Shown here piece after piece: positions 9,214 to 18,663 of a stretch of 64,000 bases of DNA (position 1 is the first letter of the stretch; every line of letters starts with the position of its first letter). Source of the stretch: Acidianus sp. HS-5. GTDB lineage: Archaea; Thermoproteota; Thermoprotei_A; Sulfolobales; Sulfolobaceae. The notes under the pieces are model-generated. The model saw only the letters and a program-made list of their open reading frames with translations, had not been told where the DNA came from and made no database searches. The translations under genes were made by a program, and so were the position numbers. The stretch covers positions 2,170,001-2,234,000 of the forward strand of contig NZ_AP025245.1 of assembly GCF_021655615.1 (NCBI RefSeq), written 5' to 3'.

Positions 9214-9633
9214 TTAATAATAGACCTTTTCTATAGCATAATTCTCAACTTCTTTCTCCATTAATGTGAGTAATCCCCACTCTTTATCGATTTTCTTATA
9301 TATTTCTTTGTATCCCATTTTTTTGTAAAATCCTACTGCGGTATCTAAGGCCTCAAGTTTTACTGTTTTCTTACCTTTATTTTTAGCTAAATCTTCTGCA
9401 AAGCCAAGAAGTCTACTACCAACTTTTTCTGCATTAATTAAAATATTTCTGGCTAGCATATCCACTAGTAAGCTTTCGTTCTCTTCAATAATATCTATAA
9501 CCCCTGCAATATTTCCATCAACATCTAGAACATAAACTAAGTCTCCCTGCAATTTCCAGAGATAATAATCTTTAAGAGTATATTTATCCATTCTATGATC
9601 TCCACTCTTGAAAGGCTTCTCTACGTCAGTCAT
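9214..9633 (-). CDS. GNAT-family N-acetyltransferase
   Basis: This 139-residue protein has the GNAT fold signs: a central strand (VYVLDVDGNIAGVIDIIEE), a region following strand 4 (VDMLARNILINAEKVGSRLLGFAEDLAKNKGKKTVKLEA) and the C-terminal LDTAVGFYKKMGYKEI, the classical 'FYxKxGF' element. It would transfer an acetyl group from acetyl-CoA to an amine or protein; the acceptor is unknown. The acetyl-CoA loop (Q/RxxGxG/A) is degenerate. A 5-bp GC hairpin lies 16-30 bases upstream of the chosen ATG. An internal ATG (residue 15) could be an alternative start. Confidence 0.75.
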   Translation of the reverse strand: MTDVEKPFKSGDHRMDKYTLKDYYLWKLQGDLVYVLDVDGNIAGVIDIIEENESLLVDMLARNILINAEKVGSRLLGFAEDLAKNKGKKTVKLEALDTAVGFYKKMGYKEIYKKIDKEWGLLTLMEKEVENYAIEKVYY

Positions 9634-9648
9634 TCTTATTTCACGTAA

Positions 9649-9663
9649 GCCCCGTAAGGGGGC
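9649..9663. other. Short GC-rich hairpin upstream of the acetyltransferase
   Basis: GCCCC, GTAAG and GGGGC form a perfect 5-bp stem with a 5-base loop in otherwise AT-rich DNA, 16-30 bases before the start codon of the gene at 9633. It would sit in the 5' leader of that mRNA. It could be a translational control hairpin or a remnant of a mobile-element end; nothing in the sequence decides between these. Confidence 0.35.
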
Positions 9664-9790
9664 ATTAACGCGATTTTCCTAGAAGTTTCCTTTTTGAAGA
9701 GAATTTATTTGACTTAAATAAGGATTTTTCGCGCATATTTTTAGTTCCCTTTTCTATTTTACCTTATCTAAAGAGGGGTTAATAAGAGTA

Positions 9791-10921
9791 TCATTCCTTA
9801 ATTTTCAATAAAAATAAGTAAATGAATGAGGAGATTATTATTATAAAACCAGCAAGAGTCCAAAGTAAATTAAATCCTATGGATGTTATAATTATTGAGG
9901 CAATTAAAGGAGCAAGAATACCGCTGCTTTGCCAGAAGAAATTCGCAAATCCCGAAACACTACCTGCATTTTTCCTATCTATTGTGGAAACTGCACTAGA
10001 ATTTGCAGGAGTTATTATAAATCTAACAAAACCCATGACACTCGTTACTAGGAATATCTGAATTAAAGATAAATAATATGATAAATTTAGTGTAAGAAAA
10101 CCGTAAATTCCTTCAAAAAGTGTTAAGGAATTCTTTATTCCTATTTTCCTTATTATATATCCAGAAATTATAGTAGAAGGAATTCCAGTTAAGGCTAACA
10201 TTGAATACGCAAATCCCGCAAGATAAGCGTTCAACCCTAAAGTAAGAAAGTATTTATATGCATAAAGTGTTATTATCCAATAAGAGAGGAAGAAAAGAAA
10301 TCCAGACAAACTAACTATTATGACACTTCTATTTTTTGCTACGATAAAGAGGGACTTTCTTTCAATTTTAGAATTTTTAATGCGCATGGGTAAATAAGAT
10401 AGAGCTGCAAGTAAAGACATTACCGAAATTAAATAATAAGGAAATCTCCAACTAAAGTGAATGCTAAAATATGGTAGAATTACTCCAGATAATACAATAG
10501 ACAAAGGCCAAGCAAGACTGTAATATCCTATAGCAATAGGTAATTCTCTTCCAGAAAATTTGCAAGACAGAATCCTTATAGTAGTAGGATAAATCCAGCC
10601 AGCAAATAATCCCATCAAAATGCTCGCAAGATATTCAAAAGTAATTGAGTTAGCATAACCTGAAAGGAAAGAAGCTAAAGATAATCCAAGTAATGATACT
10701 AAAGAAGTCATCTTTGAGTAACTGTTTGCAATAAAGCCAGAAGGAATTTGAACTATAACATAACCAATAAAAAAGAGGGAAAATATAATTCCATCCTGCA
10801 GTTCTGTAGGTTTAAGTGAAGAATAAACTGAAACTATACTCCATGCAATTCTAGAAAAATAACTAAGGAAGAAGGAAAATGATGTGATAAAGATTACTAC
10901 TATTGCTCCCCTTTCTTTCAT
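9791..10921 (-). CDS. MFS transporter
   Basis: This 376-residue protein has about 12 hydrophobic helices and begins MKERGAIVVIFITSFSFFLSYFSRIAWSIV. The helix 2-3 region (PSGFIANSYSKMTSLVSLLG) is a weak version of the MFS loop, and the central loop is GYIIRKIGIKNS. The layout resembles anion:cation or nitrate/sugar-phosphate symporters of the NarK/UhpT type, but the substrate cannot be read. It is monocistronic and runs away from the tRNA-Gly gene, with the start at 10921 just upstream of the tRNA promoter region. It is not closely similar to the two paralogous carriers at 5.3 and 8.0 kb. Confidence 0.75.
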   Translation of the reverse strand: MKERGAIVVIFITSFSFFLSYFSRIAWSIVSVYSSLKPTELQDGIIFSLFFIGYVIVQIPSGFIANSYSKMTSLVSLLGLSLASFLSGYANSITFEYLASILMGLFAGWIYPTTIRILSCKFSGRELPIAIGYYSLAWPLSIVLSGVILPYFSIHFSWRFPYYLISVMSLLAALSYLPMRIKNSKIERKSLFIVAKNRSVIIVSLSGFLFFLSYWIITLYAYKYFLTLGLNAYLAGFAYSMLALTGIPSTIISGYIIRKIGIKNSLTLFEGIYGFLTLNLSYYLSLIQIFLVTSVMGFVRFIITPANSSAVSTIDRKNAGSVSGFANFFWQSSGILAPLIASIIITSIGFNLLWTLAGFIIIISSFIYLFLLKIKE

Positions 10922-11002
10922 AAAAAGAATATTTAAAACGGGTTTTTAACTGTACATTAGGGAAGAAAAAGCATATAAAAATGTTAATGTAAAATATTAA
11001 TT

Positions 11003-11082
<80 letters not shown>

Positions 11083-11586
11083 TTAATCTATAACATAGTA
11101 ACCTATTCTGTAAAATTGACAGTCTACTTTCATTATTATCCACAATTCCGTATAATATCCGGGTTTAATACAGACCATCTCAAGGTTTCCCGTATTAGCT
11201 TTGTAACCTTTTAAAATGCCGTTATATACGATGCAATTACTTAGGCCCAGCACTTCAGCGTTTATCTCTGAAGGTGCTGTAGAATTTATTAACGCAAAGC
11301 ATGCGGGTTCAATTTCTGAAGCTGACTTTACATAACAAGGCTTTATGAAGAATGATACCAAAATTAAGCGTCCGTCTTTGTCGTTATAATTGCATATTAT
11401 TACTGGAACTTGGTTACCTACAGGGGAGCCAGAAGTTACTCTGACCCCTGCAGAGTAATACTGAGCGTCTTGCAGTGCTATGGTCTTTGCTGAATATATT
11501 GCACCATAAGATGCAAAAAGCGAGAAAAGCACTATCCCTATAATAATCGTTGCACCAACTAGTATGAAGGATGATATAGACTCCAT
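11083..11586 (-). CDS. Secreted or surface protein with pilin-like N-terminal helix
   Basis: This 167-residue protein starts with one hydrophobic helix (about 5-27, ISSFILVGATIIIGIVLFSLFA) and continues into an extracellular domain with several cysteines (CNYND, KPCYVK, EPACFA, SNCIVY, MVCIKPG, VDCQF). The N terminus resembles archaeal type IV pilin or archaellum-related proteins, but the processing site is not clear. The cysteines suggest disulfides outside the cell. The gene ends 6 bases past the tRNA-Gly(CCC) gene on the opposite strand. No specific family is recognised. Confidence 0.6.
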   Translation of the reverse strand: MESISSFILVGATIIIGIVLFSLFASYGAIYSAKTIALQDAQYYSAGVRVTSGSPVGNQVPVIICNYNDKDGRLILVSFFIKPCYVKSASEIEPACFALINSTAPSEINAEVLGLSNCIVYNGILKGYKANTGNLEMVCIKPGYYTELWIIMKVDCQFYRIGYYVID

Positions 11587-11672
11587 AGCGTATTTTTAAC
11601 AATAAAAATAAGGAGGCATAACTGAAACTAATTTTTAGAAGATTTATTAAATCAGTAAATGCAGATTATTAT

Positions 11673-12140
11673 ATGCAAAAGCTCTATACCGGAAGGTACG
11701 TAAACCTTCAAGCATTAGCCCAAGAGATTAATAGTATATTATTACAAGAAGGTTGGGAATCAACAGTACAACCAATGATGATGGGAAATCCGCAGTACCA
11801 AGATTATATGATTAGAGGGTTGAAAAAAGGTCATCTTCATCATGCAGAAGAATTAATAGTTAGACTTACAGGGAGTCCATCAGAATTTAGGATAGTAATT
11901 GAAGAGGAGCACATAGGTCCTTTAGGTAGAGAATTAATAGACAGGAGGTTATTAAAACAAGTAGACAAGGAAATAAGTGATGGTCTATTTGATTTACCAA
12001 TGCAGCAACAGTCAATGCAACCAATGGCGCAACCTGCAGTTACTCAACCTACAGCACAACAAGTAAGATGCCCCCAGTGCGGTTATTTAAATCCAGCAGG
12101 AGCTAAATTCTGCCTAAATTGTGGAGCAAGATTAGCTTAA
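11673..12140 (+). CDS. Zinc-ribbon domain protein
   Basis: This 155-residue protein has a conserved N-terminal domain of about 110 residues (start YTGRYVNLQALAQEINSILL, with RGLKKGHLHHAEELIVRL) of unknown function. A glutamine/proline-rich linker (about 112-132) follows, then a C-terminal zinc ribbon: VRCPQCGYLNPAGAKFCLNCGARL, with CPxC and CxxC pairs. Such ribbons mediate protein or nucleic-acid contacts. No enzyme motif is visible in the first domain. The gene is monocistronic. Confidence 0.7.
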   Translation: MQKLYTGRYVNLQALAQEINSILLQEGWESTVQPMMMGNPQYQDYMIRGLKKGHLHHAEELIVRLTGSPSEFRIVIEEEHIGPLGRELIDRRLLKQVDKEISDGLFDLPMQQQSMQPMAQPAVTQPTAQQVRCPQCGYLNPAGAKFCLNCGARLA

Positions 12141-12422
12141 TTTTTCACTCTTAATTTCTTTTTGATACAAATTGTAGTGAGACTTTTATAAAATATAGAT
12201 TTGGATATTCCAAAAATATGTGAACAAGGAACACAGTTAGAGGCTAATTATTTACAATAAGTAGAAAAAGAAAAGATTATAAAAATACTTAGAAAAAAAT
12301 CTTCCACTTTACTCTTGAGTATGGAGATAGTGCCGTCACTAAGCTACAAATTATGTTACTAAACTTAATTAGGCCAAAAAAATACAAGCTATTTCACGTT
12401 TTCCTGCTGTAATTTATCTTAA

Positions 12423-12812
12423 TGGGGATTCAAAGGGGCGGAAGACCCTCCCGTGACGGTAGATCCAAAATCATTTTACAAATATAAATCCAGCATTAAG
12501 TTTCATATTTTTTCTTCATAAGTAAAAGAATATACTTCATTAATATTTATAGTAAAAAGTATTAGGAATAATGTATCAAATAGTTGTCATAAATAAAACG
12601 TTTTCATTATTTCTAATATTACGGTAATATTCCTCAGTTTACCTTGTAGAAATATAAAAGATCTAACGCTTAGAAATTTCTAAAAATTTTCATAAAATCA
12701 ACTATCCAATTACATTAAATTCTCATAGCCTATTATTAGCCGATAGAAATTATTTTCACAATTAGATTTTGGGTCTACTGTGAACGGCGAATTTTTCCGT
12801 CCCTTATCTCCA
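12423..12812. mobile_element. Non-coding element with terminal inverted repeats (copy 1)
   Basis: No ORF fits this stretch of about 390 bases. Its ends are imperfect inverted repeats of about 45-50 bases: 12423-12472 reads inward through GTAGATCCAAAATC, and 12765-12812, read on the minus strand, passes through GTAGACCCAAAATC. A related element lies at 25245-25688 in the opposite orientation. Homologous parts include both ends and an interior block (12514-12574 here, 25331-25393 there). It therefore behaves like a MITE or a degraded insertion sequence. No flanking target duplication was found, and the IS family is not recognised. The sqr promoter region starts directly to the right. The bases from 12141 to 12422 hold no gene I can support. 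Confidence 0.6.
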
Positions 12813-12946
12813 TTTTTATAAACTGAAAGATGTTTGTGCAAAATTTTAGAGTGTTAATTTCATACATATTTTTAGATAAATTGAGAAATATAAATTTACA
12901 TAAAAAAGGTTTTTTTATTATCAAACATATAGTTTCGTTGACAAAA

Positions 12947-14176
<1,230 letters not shown>

Positions 14177-14186
14177 CTATTCCTTT

Positions 14187-14429
14187 TTATTTCATCTTAT
14201 TCTTTAGTATAAGTATACTTTTTGTAATTCCGAATATTACTATCATTATTGAAAGAATTACTATCATCGAAAGGTTAAGAAAAAATCCTTGAATTGAGTA
14301 ATCTGGGAGAGTAAAAAGGAAATACATAAATTGGTAGATCCACGGTATTCCTATTAGCCTTGAAAATATTGACAGTAAGAATAGAACGGCAATTGAAGTA
14401 CGTTTATTTAAACTTAATATTAACTTCAC
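14187..14429 (-). CDS. Small two-helix membrane protein
   Basis: This 80-residue hypothetical protein has two or three hydrophobic segments (about 12-40 and 48-72) and basic ends (MKLILSLNKR, ILKNKMK). It converges on sqr, the two stops being about 10 bases apart. No family is recognised. Confidence 0.5.
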   Translation of the reverse strand: MKLILSLNKRTSIAVLFLLSIFSRLIGIPWIYQFMYFLFTLPDYSIQGFFLNLSMIVILSIMIVIFGITKSILILKNKMK

Positions 14430-14505
14430 GCTATATGTTTTGACTATACTAAATTAAAGATTACTTTCATCCTCCACACCATTCTTAAAAAATCGAAAGA
14501 ACTAT

Positions 14506-15945
14506 ATGAAAGGTTTATCAGCAGTAATTGGTATGGTGTTCCTGCTCATTGTAATGGTGTCAGTCCTAGTCCCTTTAGCAATGCTAACGAACTCAACAGC
14601 TTCAAAGGAAGAAGAAAACATTAACGCAGTACAACCGATGCAGAATGAGGCTGAAGAGCAAATAACCGAAGTTAATGAGAAAAATTCACCCGTGGGTTTC
14701 TACTACTGTAATACGACTGGGACGGTGTTGCTGGTTTTCTATTCTTCACCCCTTGTGTCCATTAACGTTTCTTATTTCCTAGGTTATGACGGGGGTGACG
14801 TCAAAATTATAGACCCGCAGCCGGAAGAGACCACGTGGGACAGTCACCAAGCTCTAGAGTACCAAGTAGGGGAATTTGAAAAGCTAGCAATGGTCACGAC
14901 GCTGGGTAACATAATTTATGCGTATCCAATGAGAAATTGTGACCTGGGCAATAACCTAGATAACGCAAACGGAACTGCACAAATAATATACAACGACATA
15001 TATTACGATACGTGCGTTCTAAGCCATAACGGTTGCGTTAATTATACAATAAATTCCATAATACCAGTGAATCAACCAGTTAAGTATATCACGGAAAATA
15101 TTACAATAGAATACTTATATGAGACTTATAGTGACACCTGTGTTCGTTGGTATGTCTATTATTACAGCGAGGCTGAACAGAATTTTGTAGCATATTATTA
15201 CAAAGCGTCCCTTGTGCACTGGTGTTGTTTTGGGTGCGAACATGCAAAGGTAGTATGGAAGCCTGCTAGTTACCCTGGAAAAGTAGTGAACTTAACGACT
15301 TTCGGGACAATCAGAATAACACCACCTCACCCTGCTTGTGTATTTGCGGATCTTTATAATGTACCCGCTATATGGGCTACGAATTACTATGATAACATGA
15401 CAATTTTCTTCCAAAACGGAGACGTGGAGCATGTAATAATGACTGGGCCTGCAGTAAAAGCGTGTTCAGTCACCTCAAGCCCGTTAATTAAGACGATGAC
15501 TGGGAAATCAGGCGACGTTGCGTTAATTAATGGCTTATATCCAAGAAATGTTAGTTGGTGTGTAGTGAAGGACGTTTTCCATATACATAGAAATTGTGTT
15601 TGGTACTGCTGTATCTTAAATTATAGTTTAACATCTATAATATGCTTTAGAAAGGACGTGGACATTAATTGGGTATTTGCAGAGGTATACGTACCAGTCC
15701 CATGTACGATATATAACCACATTTGCACAAACTTGGAAGGAAACAAGTTTGAGATAATATACAATATTTCAAACTTCTATATAGGGTACAATCTGCTGCA
15801 CGAACCCTCAGAAGCAATTACCACTATTTACATACACGTCAACTGCATACTTTACGACGGAGGGGTCTTCATACTAGAATTAAAAACATGTCATATCGGT
15901 AACTGCGGAGTACGTAACAATATATTTGAGGTAAAAAATATCTAA
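14506..15945 (+). CDS. Large cysteine-rich surface protein with class III (pilin-type) signal
   Basis: This 479-residue protein opens MKGLSAVIGMVFLLIVMVSVLV. The KG-LS junction followed by a long hydrophobic helix is the pattern cut by the archaeal prepilin peptidase PibD. The rest (about 30-479) is extracellular in character, with more than 20 cysteines, often paired (HWCCFGCEH, WYCCILN, HIGNCG), and many N-x-S/T sequons. It is far larger than normal pilins (about 130-200 residues), so it may be a minor or tip pilin or an adhesin carried on a pilus base. No enzymatic motif was seen. It is monocistronic, between sqr and the S-layer region. Function is inferred from the N terminus only. Confidence 0.65.
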   Translation: MKGLSAVIGMVFLLIVMVSVLVPLAMLTNSTASKEEENINAVQPMQNEAEEQITEVNEKNSPVGFYYCNTTGTVLLVFYSSPLVSINVSYFLGYDGGDVKIIDPQPEETTWDSHQALEYQVGEFEKLAMVTTLGNIIYAYPMRNCDLGNNLDNANGTAQIIYNDIYYDTCVLSHNGCVNYTINSIIPVNQPVKYITENITIEYLYETYSDTCVRWYVYYYSEAEQNFVAYYYKASLVHWCCFGCEHAKVVWKPASYPGKVVNLTTFGTIRITPPHPACVFADLYNVPAIWATNYYDNMTIFFQNGDVEHVIMTGPAVKACSVTSSPLIKTMTGKSGDVALINGLYPRNVSWCVVKDVFHIHRNCVWYCCILNYSLTSIICFRKDVDINWVFAEVYVPVPCTIYNHICTNLEGNKFEIIYNISNFYIGYNLLHEPSEAITTIYIHVNCILYDGGVFILELKTCHIGNCGVRNNIFEVKNI

Positions 15946-16109
15946 ATTTCATACGATAATTTTTTATTTAATGGTGAATTCTGAAGTTACTGGATTAGGC
16001 TATCCTAAAGATAAGGCATTGAGGTAATAACATTTTCATAGTCTTTAAAATTACTAGTTAGGATAGGTGTTGATATGCAAACTTTGAAGACACCATTAAG
16101 ACGAGAAAT

Positions 16110-16595
16110 TCACTGGGCAGATATACTTTCAATTATGTTCCTTATAATATCGATACCGTTTGAAAAGTTACTATTAACGCTTGAGAGCAGTATCACAAAG
16201 TTACCCTTTTCTACAACTATAGTATATCCGTTATTAAAAAAGAAATTTTCCTCCTCGTTAACTCCATTTATATATTTATCATTTGTGTAATTAGAAGATT
16301 TTATGCCAGAAATCAGATGATTAAATAGTGCATTAGCTACCTTAACGGAAGATATATTATATACAACTATAGAAATATTTGAATTCTTTCCTACATAGAA
16401 CGCATTGTATTCTGAATAATAGACCGTATAATTCAGTATTGTCCCATATCCTGAGGTGTTAGTTTCGTCCTTAAGTACATATCCTTGAAAATTTTTAGGG
16501 AACATAACGGGTGTTGGATGATAATTTAAGTAAAATGTTACTGCTACTACTCCTAGTATTATAGCTACTGCCAAAGCTATTATCTTATACTTCAT
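16110..16595 (-). CDS. Membrane-anchored extracellular protein
   Basis: This 161-residue protein has an N-terminal hydrophobic helix (about 4-24) and an extracellular-looking domain rich in N-x-S/T sequons (for example NTSG, NYTV, NISI, NYTN, NFSN). No family is recognised. Its start is one base past the stop of the large membrane protein at 16597, so the two are co-transcribed and may act together at the cell surface. Slow-evolving catalytic motifs are absent. Confidence 0.6.
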   Translation of the reverse strand: MKYKIIALAVAIILGVVAVTFYLNYHPTPVMFPKNFQGYVLKDETNTSGYGTILNYTVYYSEYNAFYVGKNSNISIVVYNISSVKVANALFNHLISGIKSSNYTNDKYINGVNEEENFFFNNGYTIVVEKGNFVILLSSVNSNFSNGIDIIRNIIESISAQ

Positions 16596-16596
16596 A

Positions 16597-18228
16597 TTAT
16601 CGATAACCCTTGGCCTGAAATAAAATTTTTCGTATTTTAAATCTAGTGAAGACTATCCCGACGATAATGATTATAAAGGAAACGAGATTAGCTGCCATTA
16701 AATAATCGTTTACTATAGGTTCACTATTAACTGCAATTCCCTCGCCGTTATGCATAGGGATAATCATTATTGAAGAATTTCCACCAGAGGTGTTCCAAAA
16801 CCTATCAAAAGGATACTCGACATAAGCCATGCTAGAATTTCCTTTAACTATAATTTTACAAGGGCTAACTGAAATATTTAGGTAACCGTCATTGGAAAAC
16901 GCTGTGGACACAAACTCTTCGTCCTCATACACTTTATAATTTCCAGAAGTGTAAACTAAAACTAACCCTTTCTCGTCAATAGGTTCCGTGGTAATTACGT
17001 ACTTTACCCCTTGTGATGCTAGATACGACGCGTTAAGAGTAGGAATAAATTTTATATTATCAAAAAGGCTAGAAATGTAATTATCTCTTTCCATATATAG
17101 AGGAAAACCTATGTAAAAGAATTCATCGCCATGACTGTAAACATACTTTTCAACATTATATATACACTCGTTGACGGAATAATCCTTTGCATTGAAAGTA
17201 AAAATTGAATAAACAGTATAATGCATACCCCCGTTTGCTATGTAAGGATAATTTGATATGCTTAACAAGACTGCGACTAACAACAAATACTTCCAATTCC
17301 TTAGATAAGAAAGCGAAATTATCACTAACCCATTTATAAACAGTATAAACTTAGTCTGAAAAGTAGTTAAGGTAAGAATAATCGCATTAAGCAAAGGAAG
17401 GTTCACAGGGTGCAGGAAAAGGAAAGACCACAGCGTTAAAATTATGAAGGAAGTTGACAAAACTGAGAAAATGATTTTCCTCTTCTTTTCCCTTAAAGCT
17501 AAGAGAAAGTAAATAACTAAATATAATGAAATATACCCCATTTCATAATACATCAGCTCTAGATAACCGGAGATTAAGGAATAAGTAGACAACGAAGGGA
17601 CGACAGTCAAATAAATTAAAACCTCATAATTAACCTCGGTCAAAAAGCCCAGGGCGAGAGAAAGTAAAGCATATAGAATGAATTTCTTTTTATCCCTAGA
17701 TATAAAAATAAATGGTAAAAGGAATATTGCAGAAAATATGAAACCCTCAAAGTACACAAAGTTATCCAAAGCAACTGCCCCGGCTAAAAGGAACATACTA
17801 CCTGGATTAGGGTTAAGGGCAAGGTCCTTCCCAGTCTTGAACACTATAGGTAACAGAGCATAGGCAAAAAGTATCCCCGGCGCGTCTCCTGATAGAAAAA
17901 TAAAGACAGTCCCAGGGTTCAACATATATAGAAAAGAGAGTAACCAGTTCTTCCAATCTTCTTTAATTCCAGAAAAATAATAGAAAGACAGCGTACCAAC
18001 AATAAAAGGCAAAACCGTGAATACCTTCTCAGGAGAATTCCACCACAAGCCATTGATTGCGTTAATTACGTACCCCTCAAGAAAAGGCGGAGAATAAAAG
18101 AAAGATACAATTTTTTCAGGAGAAGGTTCAGTATCTACCAAGGAGAACGCAGTAGTGTAGAAAAGAGACCTAAAAATTATAAGGTAAAAAGACGTAACTA
18201 TTGGGATAGCTATTAATCTCCTCATCAT
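16597..18228 (-). CDS. Large multispanning membrane protein, GT-C-like topology
   Basis: This 543-residue protein has roughly 10-12 hydrophobic segments between residues 5 and about 325. A soluble, extracellular-looking part with sequons follows (about 330-505, including YSVNECIYNVEKYVYSHGDEFFYIGFP), and a final helix near 513-532. This order, many helices then an outer domain, is that of GT-C glycosyltransferases and YfhO-like proteins, but no clear DxD motif was found in the first loop. It is the first gene of an operon with the sequon-rich protein at 16110. A role in surface glycosylation is only an inference from topology and from its place beside the S-layer genes. Confidence 0.55.
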   Translation of the reverse strand: MMRRLIAIPIVTSFYLIIFRSLFYTTAFSLVDTEPSPEKIVSFFYSPPFLEGYVINAINGLWWNSPEKVFTVLPFIVGTLSFYYFSGIKEDWKNWLLSFLYMLNPGTVFIFLSGDAPGILFAYALLPIVFKTGKDLALNPNPGSMFLLAGAVALDNFVYFEGFIFSAIFLLPFIFISRDKKKFILYALLSLALGFLTEVNYEVLIYLTVVPSLSTYSLISGYLELMYYEMGYISLYLVIYFLLALREKKRKIIFSVLSTSFIILTLWSFLFLHPVNLPLLNAIILTLTTFQTKFILFINGLVIISLSYLRNWKYLLLVAVLLSISNYPYIANGGMHYTVYSIFTFNAKDYSVNECIYNVEKYVYSHGDEFFYIGFPLYMERDNYISSLFDNIKFIPTLNASYLASQGVKYVITTEPIDEKGLVLVYTSGNYKVYEDEEFVSTAFSNDGYLNISVSPCKIIVKGNSSMAYVEYPFDRFWNTSGGNSSIMIIPMHNGEGIAVNSEPIVNDYLMAANLVSFIIIIVGIVFTRFKIRKILFQAKGYR

Positions 18229-18252
18229 AAACCAAAGTTGAAATTACACTTA

Positions 18253-18450
18253 TTAACTTTTTACCGAGACGGCCTTAAGGACAATTCCTATAGTAAATAG
18301 GAGGAATGCAAAAAAATAGTATTCAAAACCCGTGTAAAACCCGTCGACCGCAAAAGCACCCAGCCAAACACCTAGCATTAGGAAAATACTAAACCCAAGG
18401 ATAATGTTAGAGACGAAGGATAACTTGTTTTTTCTATCCTTTTTTCTCAC
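18253..18450 (-). CDS. Small two-helix membrane protein
   Basis: This 65-residue protein starts with a basic N terminus (MRKKDRKNK), then two hydrophobic helices (about 11-33 and 43-60). It lies 24 bases upstream of the large membrane protein and on the same strand, so it may lead that operon. No family is recognised. Confidence 0.5.
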   Translation of the reverse strand: MRKKDRKNKLSFVSNIILGFSIFLMLGVWLGAFAVDGFYTGFEYYFFAFLLFTIGIVLKAVSVKS

Positions 18451-18612
18451 ACTACTTAAATAGTATTATCTCTTTTAAGCCTATCCGCAACATAATACTC
18501 AAGGAATTTTAAGTTTAAAAGAAAATTATTGAGAGTAAAAATTGATAAAATAACGGTCTGAATACCTTTTGAGTTCCCTGGAGTTTCCAGAGGGATTGTA
18601 TACACTTGTAGT

Positions 18613-18663
18613 CGTATACTTTATATTTTATAACTTATTAGGTGACTGTCAGTGAAAAAGTAA
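18613..18663 (+). promoter_or_regulatory. Probable slaA promoter and leader
   Basis: A TATA-like box (TTTATATTTTA, 18620-18630) lies 34-44 bases before the slaA ATG at 18664, predicting transcription start near 18650. A GGTGA motif (18641-18645) precedes a tiny frame GTG AAA AAG TAA (18652-18663), whose stop directly abuts the slaA ATG. Confidence 0.5.

Noticed and set aside
12261..12362. 33-codon open stretch (VEKEKIIKILRKK...) after a stop in the same frame
   Set aside because: Too short, no start codon or ribosome site, and no recognised relative; it may be chance or a trace of a dead gene.
12830..12946. Upstream extension of sqr by 39 codons
   Set aside because: The extension is low-complexity and would shift the catalytic cysteines away from the known 129/178/350 numbering; the promoter-like boxes lie inside it.
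16075..16290. 71-residue plus-strand frame
   Set aside because: Mostly antisense to the sequon-rich membrane protein at 16110-16595, whose reading shows a proper anchor and sequons.
18581..18600. Short palindrome CCCTGGAG...CCAGAGGG before slaA
   Set aside because: Only 4 to 5 bases pair, so it is within chance expectation; it was not listed as an operator.
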